A DNA stretch of 64,000 bases from the NCBI GenBank assembly GCA_026545225.1, contig CM048852.1, forward strand, positions 17,092,146 through 17,156,145, in the 5' to 3' direction. The position numbers and the translations under genes were made by a program. Under the pieces are notes generated by a model. It worked only from the letters and a program-made list of their open reading frames with translations, made no database searches and had not been told where the DNA came from. The stretch's first letter is position 1. Every line of letters begins with the position of its first letter. Origin of the DNA: Cornus controversa. Lineage: Eukaryota > Streptophyta > Magnoliopsida > Cornales > Cornaceae. Of the stretch, positions 34,801 through 41,496 are shown in pieces.

Positions 34801-36717
34801 CCAATCATAGTATATATTTATACATACTTGTCAAGAAAGATCAAAAGGCTTTTGAAATTTTTCGCTTTAATGGTACGATTTTTCCAACAGATTTAACCAC
34901 CCATACAATTTGTTATTGCTTGGTCAATGAGGAAACTCGTCAAAGGGGAAAAATTCATACGTTTTTCCTTTTCCCCCTTTACCATATCACTATTGTTGCT
35001 GGTCCAAGCCAGATGCTCGAGCTAGCTTGTTGAGGTCCTTCAAAAGTAGAAAAGGTAAAAAGAAAGTTTTCTGGGCCTTCTAAAAATCATATAATAATTG
35101 CCATTTTGAAGAAGTTTGCTATGATAAAAACATATCATAAAATTACATCTTTCATGCCCATCTTCAATTCAGTGATATTATACATGCTTCACATGAATAT
35201 CCAAACACCAAACAATATGAAATTAAAAGACTATTTACTACATAAAAAGAGATTATAGGTACATCAATTGCATTAAAACCTAAGCTTCAGAAAATGTTAT
35301 ATAGATTTGAATGCTTTAATACCCTTCAATTATAAAAAGATAATGAAATCCTATGGAAAGAAAATAAAGCACACAAGACAACTGAAAGAAAGATTATCCC
35401 ATCTCCATTTAATTTAGGACATAGAATTCACTTCTTGCTAAGATAGAAAATAGAAATTAGTCATTAAGAATATATTACCGTGCACGGAAATATATATATA
35501 TATATATATTACTGTGCATATATATTAGTTCTACTGCATATGTTTTGAGCGAAACTGCAAATTTATTCATTATTATCTATTTGTACAATTTAAATTGTTA
35601 ACAAAAAAATTTGGAACAGCAAACACAGTAGATCCATGTTTAATATCCAATCAGACTGAGATTCCCCCTTAAATTTAAGCATTTATCACAACAAGTGGAA
35701 GACACCCTTAATTAGAAATAAGTTTTCAATGAAGGCACTCCTTCAGAATGCAATAGACTTGTCAATATATCGAGTGGCCAAAATAAGCAAATGGAATTCT
35801 TCACAAGCATATTAAGTAGAATAACTGGGGTACAGACAGGATGGTAGCAAATTAAATAAACGGAATCTGACTGATGTATAATACCTCAAAGAGAGATCTC
35901 AACTCAGAATCCTCAACAGTACTATTGATATTCCGAACAAATAATGTTCTTGAAGGATGTTCACCATATGGATGTTCTCCAGCAACTGTTCCCACACCAT
36001 TTAGAAGACCGTAATGACCAATCCCATTTCCAGCAATACCATTATGCATGCCTAACTTTGACATATCGAAAATCAGGCTCTCTTGGGGTTGAAAATCCAA
36101 CTCCATTCCCCCTCCACTGCCAAATAGATCATCTTCCACATCTTCCAGTTGTGTAGGCAGCCCATTTAGGTCAAAATAATCCATTATGCCAGCTAAAAGC
36201 TCATCTTCATCACCAGGAAGCAAGCTTCCAATTGCATTTAGTTCAATATCGTCAAGTGGATCCTTACTGTCATTTTCTTGGTGAAGTTTATTTAAGATAA
36301 GCAAGCCATCGTCAACGGATTGATCACAATGCTCTGATTTAGTGAAGTTCACTGCAACATTGGCTGAAACAAATCTCAGAAATCATACCAAGTTACAGGG
36401 ATCTAAGACATAGTTAAAAGGAGCCACACTTACACTTCTCGTGAGAAAGAACAGGCAATGAGCTAGAAAACAAACTAGCATCACTTGATGCATGATATGC
36501 ATCAGCTCCATGTGGGATCCCCCATGCATTTCCCACTTCTCTAGAAACATTCACTGGCGGAATTTTAGATGAACCTGGGAAACATAAACAAACAACTGAT
36601 CAGTAGGTATGAAGTATATCTATATAAGCATGTATAACATTAAGTTTTCACCGGTTAAAGAAAAAAAATGGCACCTTTAGAATTATCTAAAATAGAATTC
36701 TTTAAACGATGCTCCAT
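9841..36717 (-). CDS. AML1: Mei2-like RNA-binding protein gene, 12 coding exons, in-frame TAG near the 3' end
   Basis: Mei2-like proteins are plant RNA-binding proteins with three RRMs, acting in meiosis and vegetative development and related to fission yeast Mei2. Coding exons on the minus strand: 36717-36675, 36574-36434, 36363-35885, 30152-29994, 29897-29781, 29663-29512, 16487-16396, 16276-15313, 15213-15129, 15042-14974, 11077-10898 and 9966-9841. Every junction is GT-AG and phases agree throughout (2,607 nt). RRM1 is about residues 199-274, RRM2 about 285-357, RRM3 about 705-800. The start is supported by an in-frame TAA directly before ATG 36717 in the same exon. The N-terminal LPVLSHEK and [18 protein letters not shown] motifs suggest the AML1/AML4 subgroup; the exact member is uncertain. 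Codon 810 is TAG (10951-10949), so the predicted product is 809 residues unless the stop is bypassed. Introns 3, 6 and 10 are swollen by transposable elements. Confidence 0.93.
11660..13942. mobile_element. Solo LTR of a Ty3/gypsy (chromovirus-type) element
   Basis: Starts TGTAGAGACC and ends GGGGCATGACA, flanked by ATTA on both sides (a 4-bp match). No primer site, pol or polypurine tract accompanies it, so it looks like a solo LTR from recombination between LTRs. It lies in intron 10 of the Mei2-like gene. It shares landmarks in the same order with 41,497-43,356 and with the 1-3,220 region: TGTAGAGACC, GATTTTCGGGTC, AACAAAGTC, and a CTCACCCCTTTCCC block followed by AGATAAAGC. Confidence 0.75.
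14365..14527 (-). mobile_element. tRNA-derived SINE remnant
   Basis: On the minus strand: GCCCGCACTGGCAGCTTGGC (A-box-like TGGCAGCTTGG), then GTCTCTAGTTCGAGTCTCGG with a good B box (AGTTCGAGTC), ending near a T-rich tail around 14,375. Spacing and motifs fit a plant tRNA-type SINE. Target duplications were not resolved. It lies in intron 10 of the Mei2-like gene. Confidence 0.55.
14974..15213 (-). CDS. AML1: Mei2-like gene, coding exons 9-10 (core of RRM3)
   Basis: Exon 9 (15213-15129) encodes [20 protein letters not shown] and on to LPIDYK. Exon 10 (15042-14974) encodes [20 protein letters not shown] and FCQ, containing the RNP1-like GYAFINM. This is the C-terminal RRM characteristic of the Mei2 family, the part that binds RNA specifically in yeast Mei2. 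Both exons are small and phase-consistent. Residues match the plant consensus closely, so RRM3 seems intact up to this point. Confidence 0.92.
15313..16487 (-). CDS. AML1: Mei2-like gene, coding exons 7-8 (central linker and RNP2 of RRM3)
   Basis: Exon 7 (16487-16396) encodes the conserved [20 protein letters not shown] block. Exon 8 (16276-15313, 964 nt) is the usual long Mei2-like exon: a Ser/Gly/Pro/Asn-rich linker with [16 protein letters not shown], a [12 protein letters not shown]-type motif, [15 protein letters not shown], then [20 protein letters not shown] and the start of RRM3 ([11 protein letters not shown]). The exon ends two bases into the Lys codon, and exon 9 supplies the third base. 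The linker is probably disordered. Confidence 0.93.
16487..16975. repeat. Tandem duplication of about 300 bp upstream of exon 7 of the Mei2-like gene
   Basis: 16,487-16,670 and 16,790-16,970 match closely (GCTGAACACAG, GAAAGCACA, AACATAACTAAAATATGAT, ATTAGAAACTGGAAAGTG, AACTGCAGCATCAGAAA). On the minus strand both copies carry the same polypyrimidine-CTGTGTTCAG acceptor; the one at 16,488 is used for exon 7. Confidence 0.75.
17265..17689. repeat. Three tandem copies of a 141-bp unit in intron 6
   Basis: The unit runs from AAGGTAATGTGCTTCCAAAA through CATAGAAAGC, TTTTCAACCATA and CCACCCTTTCCTAGTCATTT to AACTATCTGAAATATTTAA. Copies start at 17,273, 17,414 and 17,555 with only a few differences. 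A GA microsatellite lies just before (17,199-17,218). Confidence 0.9.
21540..22158 (+). mobile_element. Small TRIM-like LTR element nested in the copia fossil
   Basis: A 260-bp LTR-like sequence (21899-22158, TGTTGGAGAA to ATCAACA) is preceded by a G-rich polypurine tract (AAGGGGGGGTG). About 300 bp upstream, the end of the same LTR recurs (up to 21599), followed by a tRNA-Met-like primer site (TGTTATCAGAGC). The interior is non-coding and made of short GATCAACTCGTCTTGGATC-like repeats. Orientation is opposite to the host copia element. One LTR copy is incomplete. The short non-coding interior fits a TRIM. Confidence 0.75.
21640..21840 (+). repeat. Short tandem GATCAACTCGTCTTGGATC-type array inside the TRIM-like element
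   Basis: About eight imperfect units of 18-27 bp, alternating GATCAACT(C/T)GTCT(T/C)(G/A)GATC with CAGATC, CGGATC or CCGGATC. It encodes nothing evident and sits between primer site and polypurine tract. Confidence 0.7.
23376..24004. repeat. Direct duplication of 314-315 bp spanning the left edge of the MULE-like element
   Basis: 23,376-23,690 and 23,691-24,004 are nearly identical. Each holds about 230 bp of flank followed by the first 87 bp of the MULE-like element (GGGTAAATACCACTTACACC at 23,604 and 23,918). The duplication therefore happened after the element inserted. Confidence 0.85.
23918..26109. mobile_element. MULE-like TIR element with 9-bp target duplication and unusual cargo
   Basis: The left end GGGTAAATACCACTTACACC and the right end (reverse complement GGGTAAATATTACTTACACC) are inverted repeats. 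AAAATAATA (23909-23917) and AAAACAATA (26110-26118) flank it, 8 of 9 identical, the length typical of Mutator-like elements. There is no transposase. The interior (24,060-25,500) is GC-richer than the surroundings and low in stops in several frames. It includes an organelle-like block (24,440-24,900) and a block rich in CCACCA/GGTGG near 24,960-25,470. A Pack-MULE is a reasonable reading; the sources are not identified. It lies in intron 6 of the Mei2-like gene. Confidence 0.6.
24440..24900. other. Possible mitochondrial-DNA-like insert (NUMT) within the MULE-like element
   Basis: The style of this block (CCGAGTCACAAGAGCAATCT, GAAAGGTTCATTCC, CTTGTGAAGGCAAGCCCGCT, GGCGACCTCCCTACTTGC) is that of plant mitochondrial intergenic DNA and differs from both neighbours. 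This is recognition of composition and phrase, not an alignment. Confidence 0.35.
26119..27803. other. Intron 6 sequence with no recognised element
   Basis: AT-rich, with a T run at 26,632-26,646 and a possible decayed repeat between 26,560 and 27,330. No gene supported. Confidence 0.4.
27804..28304. mobile_element. hAT-like non-autonomous element, about 500 bp
   Basis: The left end TAGGGCTGCAAAACTCAAGC and right end GCCCGCCAAAGTTGCAACCCTG are imperfect inverted repeats of the C/TAGGGYTGYAAA type found in plant hAT elements. Flanking 8-mers (TTTTCCTT and TTTTTTCT) agree at 6 of 8 positions. No transposase. In intron 6 of the Mei2-like gene. Confidence 0.5.
29512..30152 (-). CDS. AML1: Mei2-like gene, coding exons 4-6 (rest of RRM1, all of RRM2)
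   Basis: Exon 4 (30152-29994, 53 codons) gives the RNP1 region [20 protein letters not shown] and ends LDIHFSIPK. Exon 5 (29897-29781, 39 codons) gives DNPSEKD followed by RRM2 RNP2 (GTLLVFNLD). Exon 6 (29663-29512) gives [20 protein letters not shown] and ends in the Gly/Arg-rich linker SRPGGARR. Splice sites are canonical. Exon 6 ends with two bases of a split AAC codon that is completed in exon 7, 13 kb downstream, giving the family motif ARRN-L. These exons look fully constrained: I saw no altered invariant residue. Confidence 0.93.
31099..31672. mobile_element. GGACAC-rich fold-back element with perfect 8-bp target duplication
   Basis: The ends CTAGGAAGC and GCTTCCTAG are perfect inverted 9-mers, and TCAGAACA flanks both sides (31091-31098, 31673-31680). 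An 8-bp duplication suggests hAT-type transposition. GGACA/GGACAC repeats crowd the left end and GTGTCC repeats the right end, in inverted orientation, like subterminal transposase-binding sites. No coding capacity. It lies in intron 3 of the Mei2-like gene. A second copy is at 51,567-52,090. Confidence 0.7.
32296..32890 (-). mobile_element. Cassandra TRIM retrotransposon with 5S rRNA-derived LTR
   Basis: LTRs 32296-32527 and 32598-32890 start TGTAACA. A perfect TTTAT duplication flanks the whole (32291-32295, 32891-32895). On the minus strand the right LTR is followed by a TGGTATCAGAGCC primer site (tRNA-Met). The interior is only about 70 bp and ends with a polypurine tract (AAGGGGGGTGGAT). 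The right LTR contains a reverse-orientation 5S-like segment (about 32,640-32,735). Short, non-coding, with 5S in the LTR: the defining traits of Cassandra. The two LTRs differ in length and sequence, so the insertion is not young. In intron 3 of the Mei2-like gene. Confidence 0.88.
32640..32735 (-). pseudogene. 5S rRNA-like segment within the Cassandra LTR
   Basis: The minus strand reads CCCCATCAGTAATCCGCAGC, TAAGTGTGCTT, AGTACTAGGATAGGTGATCC, TCTGGGAAGTC, matching plant 5S rRNA from its middle to near its 3' end, including box A (AGTTAAGCGTGCTT-like) and box C (GGATGGGTGACC-like) with substitutions. It is part of the retroelement and not a host 5S gene. Confidence 0.85.
33160..34200 (+). 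mobile_element. 5'-truncated L1-type LINE with 10-bp target duplication
   Basis: GTGTCTTAGT occurs at 33150-33159 and again at 34201-34210. Between them lies the 3' end of a plant L1 LINE: an open frame at 33277-33765 encodes the reverse-transcriptase C-terminal zinc-binding (zf-RVT) region, with [27 protein letters not shown] and [19 protein letters not shown] second, shifted frame (33737-34126) carries the [15 protein letters not shown]-like tail, so there is at least one frameshift, near 33,750, at an imperfect direct repeat (GTTGCTGAGGTTCG). It ends with a TAATAAAATAATC segment and an A-rich tail. Inserted in intron 3 of the Mei2-like gene, antisense to it. Confidence 0.85.
34400..34760 (+). 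mobile_element. Possible copia LTR fragment
   Basis: TCTCTTGGTTTTCTTC, TAGGGTTTTCCATATAAAAA and GTCTTGTTCATGATTG follow the order of the R/U5 part of plant copia LTRs (a TTTTCCACGTAAA-like stretch). No ends or coding part seen. Similar to 38,040-38,600. Confidence 0.35.
34760..35884. other. Intron 3 sequence with no recognised element
   Basis: AT-rich unique-looking DNA with a short (TA)n tract at 35,490-35,508 and no supported gene. Confidence 0.4.
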
Positions 36718-36729
36718 TTAGTCTTCTTT
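35885..36729 (-). CDS. AML1: Mei2-like gene, coding exons 1-3 (N-terminal region and start of RRM1)
   Basis: Exon 1 (36729-36675) starts after a TTTGTTTGCAG acceptor, carries 12 nt of leader ending in TAA, then ATG and 43 coding bases. Exon 2 is 36574-36434 and exon 3 is 36363-35885. The protein here is low in recognisable domains but has typical Mei2-like landmarks: a Ser-rich stretch ending SLPVLSHEK, the acidic block [37 protein letters not shown], then [20 protein letters not shown], which opens RRM1 with its RNP2 motif. Exon 3 ends in phase 0 after SLFE and continues as [14 protein letters not shown] in exon 4, 5.7 kb away. Confidence 0.92.
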
Positions 36730-37698
36730 CTGCAAACAAAAGGCAATTGAAAGAAATATGAAGTTAATACCATAAAAAAAAATAGAATAGTTCAATCAAA
36801 ATAGAAGTCAACTCTATGGAAGTTTATTAAAGCTACCAAAGAGAACTACTTGTTAAAAATAGTATATAGGATACTGAACATAAAGGATAAGGAGCAACTA
36901 GTATGAACCAAACAAAATTTAAAAATTAAAATGCTTCAGTTAAATTCACTTACACCAATACAAAGAAACAAGACAACAATAGTCAATAGAACAAATTGTA
37001 CAAAATGATCAAGTGAGGAGGCAGAGGAAGAGTTCCAAATAGATTGTTTATGCATATTAATTATCACATAGTTTGTGTCTTTCTTATTTTGCTACATTAA
37101 ATAGTTACAAAAGATTTTCAAGTGGTAATAATGCAGCAAAGAGCCAACTTTGTAAAAGGTAAATCCGCAGATAGGAATGTACAACAAAGGACCACGCAGG
37201 AGGCTTTCAGGTTACTTTGGTTTCAAAAAGTTATAACAGACTTATTTAGTAAAGACTATATTCTCAGTAAAAGGGAATGAAGTTAAAGCATATTGTAAAA
37301 ACACAATAACATTATAAGTATAAAACATTTATTTCACTCATTGTAAAAAAAGATAGAACATATATTTCAATCAAAATGCATGACTACAAGTTTCACGTTT
37401 ACTGTCAACCTGCCATAGCCTTCCTTCTTCAAGCTGTGTGAAAATTTTAAGAACCTAAGCATGAAAAAGGTAGAGTTCTAATAGGTATACGAGTCATGTG
37501 TTGGCAACTCAAAACTTGTGTTGTAATGTGTCAAAGTGTCTTCAGTTGTTCGAGTATATCTGTTTTAGACAAGGCAGACACAAAATTGCGAAGAACACGG
37601 CGAAAAATCCACATCCTCAATCACATATCTAGGGCACGGGAAATTGACCTTATTTAAGCTCAATGTTTTGTTTTAAATCAGTTTTCGAAAAAGGGCTT

Positions 37699-37811
37699 CT
37701 TTTTTTTTTCCCTAGTTGGGGGACACTTTTTTGCCCACGCTGGGGCTCAAACCCCTCCCCTCCTCCTTGAGGATGGGGAGATTAAACCATTGGGCTACAA
37801 GCCCTTTGGTA
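37699..37811 (-). mobile_element. tRNA-derived SINE with 11-bp target duplication
   Basis: On the minus strand: GGGCTTGTAGCCCAATGGTT (A box TAGCCCAATGG), then GGGGTTTGAGCCCC (B-box-like), ending in an A-rich tail. The flanks AAAAAGGGCTT at 37688-37698 and 37812-37822 match perfectly. At about 113 bp it is a short, probably recent SINE. It sits in the putative leader intron of the Mei2-like gene. Confidence 0.8.
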
Positions 37812-38039
37812 AAAAAGGGCTTTTCAGAACCAAAAGATTGCAACTTATTAGAAAATTGAATAAATACTGAAAATCAGTGGATGTCGATCGATAGGTGGAT
37901 CAGTGGAAACTTTTCCAGAGGGCATCGAAAAAGTGGTCTATTGGTCGGGTTTTTGCAGAATGCAATTTTGAAATCCAGTATGCTTCGATTAATATTTGAT
38001 TGATTGAAGCTTGTCCAGTGGTAATCAAAGGGTCGATCA

Positions 38040-38600
38040 ATCGAACCTGATAGACATATATTTTTAGAAACACTCTCAAAAACACAATTTTATAAGGATT
38101 CTACTTACTAAAATGTATGGGCTACCTAAATGCGCTATAGATATGAGGTTATAGTCAGTTTTGAAGTCTAATTATCTTGAGAGAGAGGAAATTCCAATTG
38201 CTCAAGCTAGGGATTCCATAGATTTCACCATATGTGATTGAGTGATCATCAAGGTGGCATTCAATATTCCAATCAAAATCAACCATTAAGAGTTCCCAGT
38301 AGAAGGGAGAACAATTAAAAGAGAAGTGGATCCATGAGGAGCGAAGTCCATTGACAAGCAAATGGACGGTCTGAAAACTTGAGTGGAAAGTTGGGTGTTA
38401 CTCTATGTCAAGCGGTAACTGGGAGTTTAAGGGTGTGGGAACTATCAAATTGGTTGTAACTTCTTTCTCGTATAGTGAATTGTGCCTGTCTAGACTAGGT
38501 CCCATGGTTTTTTCGTTTGAGTTCTTCACGTAAAAATTTGTGTGCCTATGCTTTTTAGTTGCACATTATTAGGATGACAAGGAAATATGCAATATGCATC
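38040..38600 (+). mobile_element. Possible copia LTR fragment with adjacent CGATTAATCG cluster
   Basis: TTGTAACTTCTTTCTCGTAT, AGTGAATTGTGCCTG and TTCTTCACGTAAAAATTTGT follow the R/U5 layout of plant copia LTRs. Just before it, 37,880-38,050 contains TTCGATTAATATTTGATTGA and TCGATCAATCGAACC. No ends resolved. Confidence 0.35.
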
Positions 38601-39869
38601 GAAGTAAAAGGTCTACTAGCTTCAGGCCCAATCCATTTCATCAAGCTCAATGTTGGTCAAACATTTCCCTAACTAAATTACTTAATTAGTGAGAGAGGGA
38701 AAGGATTATTTACAACTACATTCTTATAACATCATATCATAAAAGACTTTATTAGTATCAAAAGAAAAGATGTTCCTACTCCCAATTTCAGTAAGAAGGG
38801 CCGACATCAATGACCATGCATTTGGCAAAAACAATAAATGAAAGAACTATGAAGCACATATACAGCTATGGGATAGGGATATACATACATGAAGCACATA
38901 ATCGTACTGTAGCTATTCACCAATAAATATTTTATGAGGAAACAACTCTAGCATCAATCATCTCATTAAAGTAAAATACAGTCCATGAAAAAAGTAAACG
39001 CTAAACAATTAGTACACCGAAAATAAAATCAAGGCAGCAAGTCAATTCAATCTCCAGGAATAGGTAACTGATCTATTTGAGCTCTACCAACTATTCAATT
39101 ATCCACAAGCTCTACCAACTACTACTATCAATGCATGGGACATCAACACAACAGATGTTGATAGAGTTAATTGATTATTACAACTACAACATAATACTGC
39201 TAATGCATTAAATATCAGAACCCTGCTATACTTCAATAATCAATTGGTGCATGCCCCATTGCTGACGTGGACTAAATTTGATGCATCCCAAAACCCATAT
39301 AAAATTTAAGGGAAAAAATTCAAAATACCGGCTCAAAAATTGAACTTGGTTTCTGGTCAGCACTGCTCAAAAAGCATCACATGAATCGAAACACACACAG
39401 TTCAATTTCTACCAACCACAAATACCCAAAGAACTAAACACAAAATTAAACTAATAAGCAACTAATACCCCTTAAATTGACCTCAGTGACACGGTTTCAC
39501 CAACAAAGTAAAACAAATTTCAGATTTTAAGGGGAAAAAAAGTAGGCAAAACGATACTTAATAAAACAAAACTAATTATGACAAAAATTAGAATTACCAC
39601 CTAAATTTTATAGAAGGAAAGAAGAGAAAACCCCAAAGGAGAGAGAGAACCCGACAGAGAGAGAGAACATGTGAAGATTGTTTACTCCCAACAAAGCAGA
39701 GAAAGAAAATGGGTAGAGAGAAGGAGACAATATAAAGGAAGGAGAGGTCCAAATTATAGTTGAATTGAGAGGAGTACAATGGAAATGTAGGTGGGTCTTT
39801 TTGGATGAAGAACTCTTTTAGTCTTTGGGAAGAGAGGTTATATAACAACACAATAATAATTCCGCAGTT

Positions 39870-40507
39870 GACCAGGTAAACTGCATAAAACTCATGCTTC
39901 AAATATGAAAATAAAAAAAAAAAAACATTTTCATGTTTACAACTATTTAGTTTATATTTTGTGCCAATCAACCGTTCCTGATAAAAACACTCTTTTAACT
40001 TTCGATTTTACCCTTATACTAATTTTTTTAATATTTCCAACAATAGTTATATATATATTTTTTTAAATATTAGTTTAATTATAAATTAAATATTCTTATT
40101 TTATTATTATTTCCTGGCCAAGCTGAAACAAAAAAAAATCTTCAATGTTAAAAAGTATATATATTTGACATTGTTTAGAAAGAAAAAAAATGGTATTTTT
40201 TTAAACAATGCCAAAAAAAAAATCAATGAAGATTTTTTTTTTTTGGCTCAGCCGAAATGATAATAAAATAAGAATATTTAATTTATAATTAAATTAATAT
40301 TTTTAAAAAAGTATATAAAAAAATAAAATTACTATTGTTAGAAATATTAAGAAATTTGGTGGAAGGGTAAAATTGAATTTAAAGAGTGTTTTTAGCTTAG
40401 AATGGTGGATTTGCACAAAATACAAACTATAATAAGGATGCAAAGTGAACATGAAAGGTTCTTTTTGCATATTTTAAAACTAGAGGGGGTTTAATGCACT
40501 TCACCCC
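39870..40507. mobile_element. Fold-back MITE just upstream of the Mei2-like gene
   Basis: Two arms are imperfect inverted copies: left GGTAAACTGCATAAAACTC, CATGTTTACAACT, ATATTTTGTGCCAATCAACC, AAAACACTCTTTTAACTTTC and TTTTACCCTT. The right arm is the same series reversed, ending TTAATGCACTTCACCCC. The centre holds AAAATCTTCA and TGAAGATTTT arms. Arms are roughly 250 bp. No coding content. It could form a long hairpin transcript. It ends about 170 bp upstream of the putative TSS. Confidence 0.65.
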
Positions 40508-41360
40508 TTTACTTTATGTATTCATATTTTCTTTTAGGTGTGAGTCGTGTGACCTCCGCTAAAATTTTGTCAAATTACACAAAACTAAAGTATTTGGAGC
40601 TTATTAATTTGTGTTTGTTTTACCTATAATATTTTAATAGTACAATAAAAAGAAAAAATCTTTTGATGTGAAATACCTATTTTGTCCACTATTTATAAAC
40701 AATAGTTCCCTTTATCATCTCTCTCCACCTACCACCCCTTCCACCATCGGCAACGGAAGAAGAAGTACCTCCATTATACATAATATAAGTTTTTCTGTTG
40801 AATTTGAATGTTTGTATTCTTCAATTTCTTCTTTCTACTCTTATATATATATATATATATCCAGACAACCACAAAAGGAACTACAAACAAACAAAGAGAA
40901 AATCTAAAGTAGAGGCTTCCATAAGCCACTCTGGCCACATCTTCAAGAATGACCTTTGATGACTCCTTAGAGGGTTTAAGAAACATCACTCTTTGCTATT
41001 TTCCTTCCAAAATCACCTGTTAGAGATTCCACAAAGAGAAACTTTGAGAGATTCTCGCAAAACCCATGCTTTGGCAGATTCCACAAAGGGAATGTCACAA
41101 GCATAAATGAAATTACAAACATAAATTCTTTGACATGGTGGAAGTATGTTAAAAGCTTAGCCAAAACTTCCATAGCCAAAATACATGTTTACTGAATACC
41201 ACATGGTCAATTCGTGAGAAGTTTTCATAATTTTTTTTAAGAATTTTGACTGAGTGTAAATATTGGAATGAAAACCCATGGTTTGATGTGGATTTAGGAT
41301 GGATTAAAAGGTCACTTAAAGGTAGGTAGGAAATACTATGATTAGGATTTCGAACAGTTG

Positions 41361-41394
<34 letters not shown>

Positions 41395-41496
41395 AGGTGT
41401 TAAATATACATGAATATATATCATGTATATAAATACACATTAATTTCAGAGAGAAAGAAATCGTAATGGAGGCTATGTGGATTAGATGATTGGTTG
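40508..41496. other. Intergenic DNA without recognised genes
   Basis: AT-rich. Contains (TA)n tracts at 40,842-40,860 and 41,361-41,386 and an internal repeat of AGATTCCACAAAG (about 41,024 and 41,077). Open frames here are short and low-complexity. Confidence 0.4.

Larger units (their letters stand above)
36675..39760 (-). promoter_or_regulatory. Probable 5' leader region and promoter of the Mei2-like gene
   Basis: The first coding exon begins with an acceptor, so a leader exon must lie upstream. A CT-rich leader-like stretch on the minus strand at about 39,705-39,600 follows a TATA-like TTTATATTG (39737-39729) and precedes a possible donor near 39,598 (TTTAG/GTGGTAAT). The 2.9-kb intron this implies holds a SINE (37,699-37,811) and an LTR-like fragment (about 38,040-38,600). 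The acceptor is seen directly; the TSS and leader exon are inferred. Confidence 0.4.
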
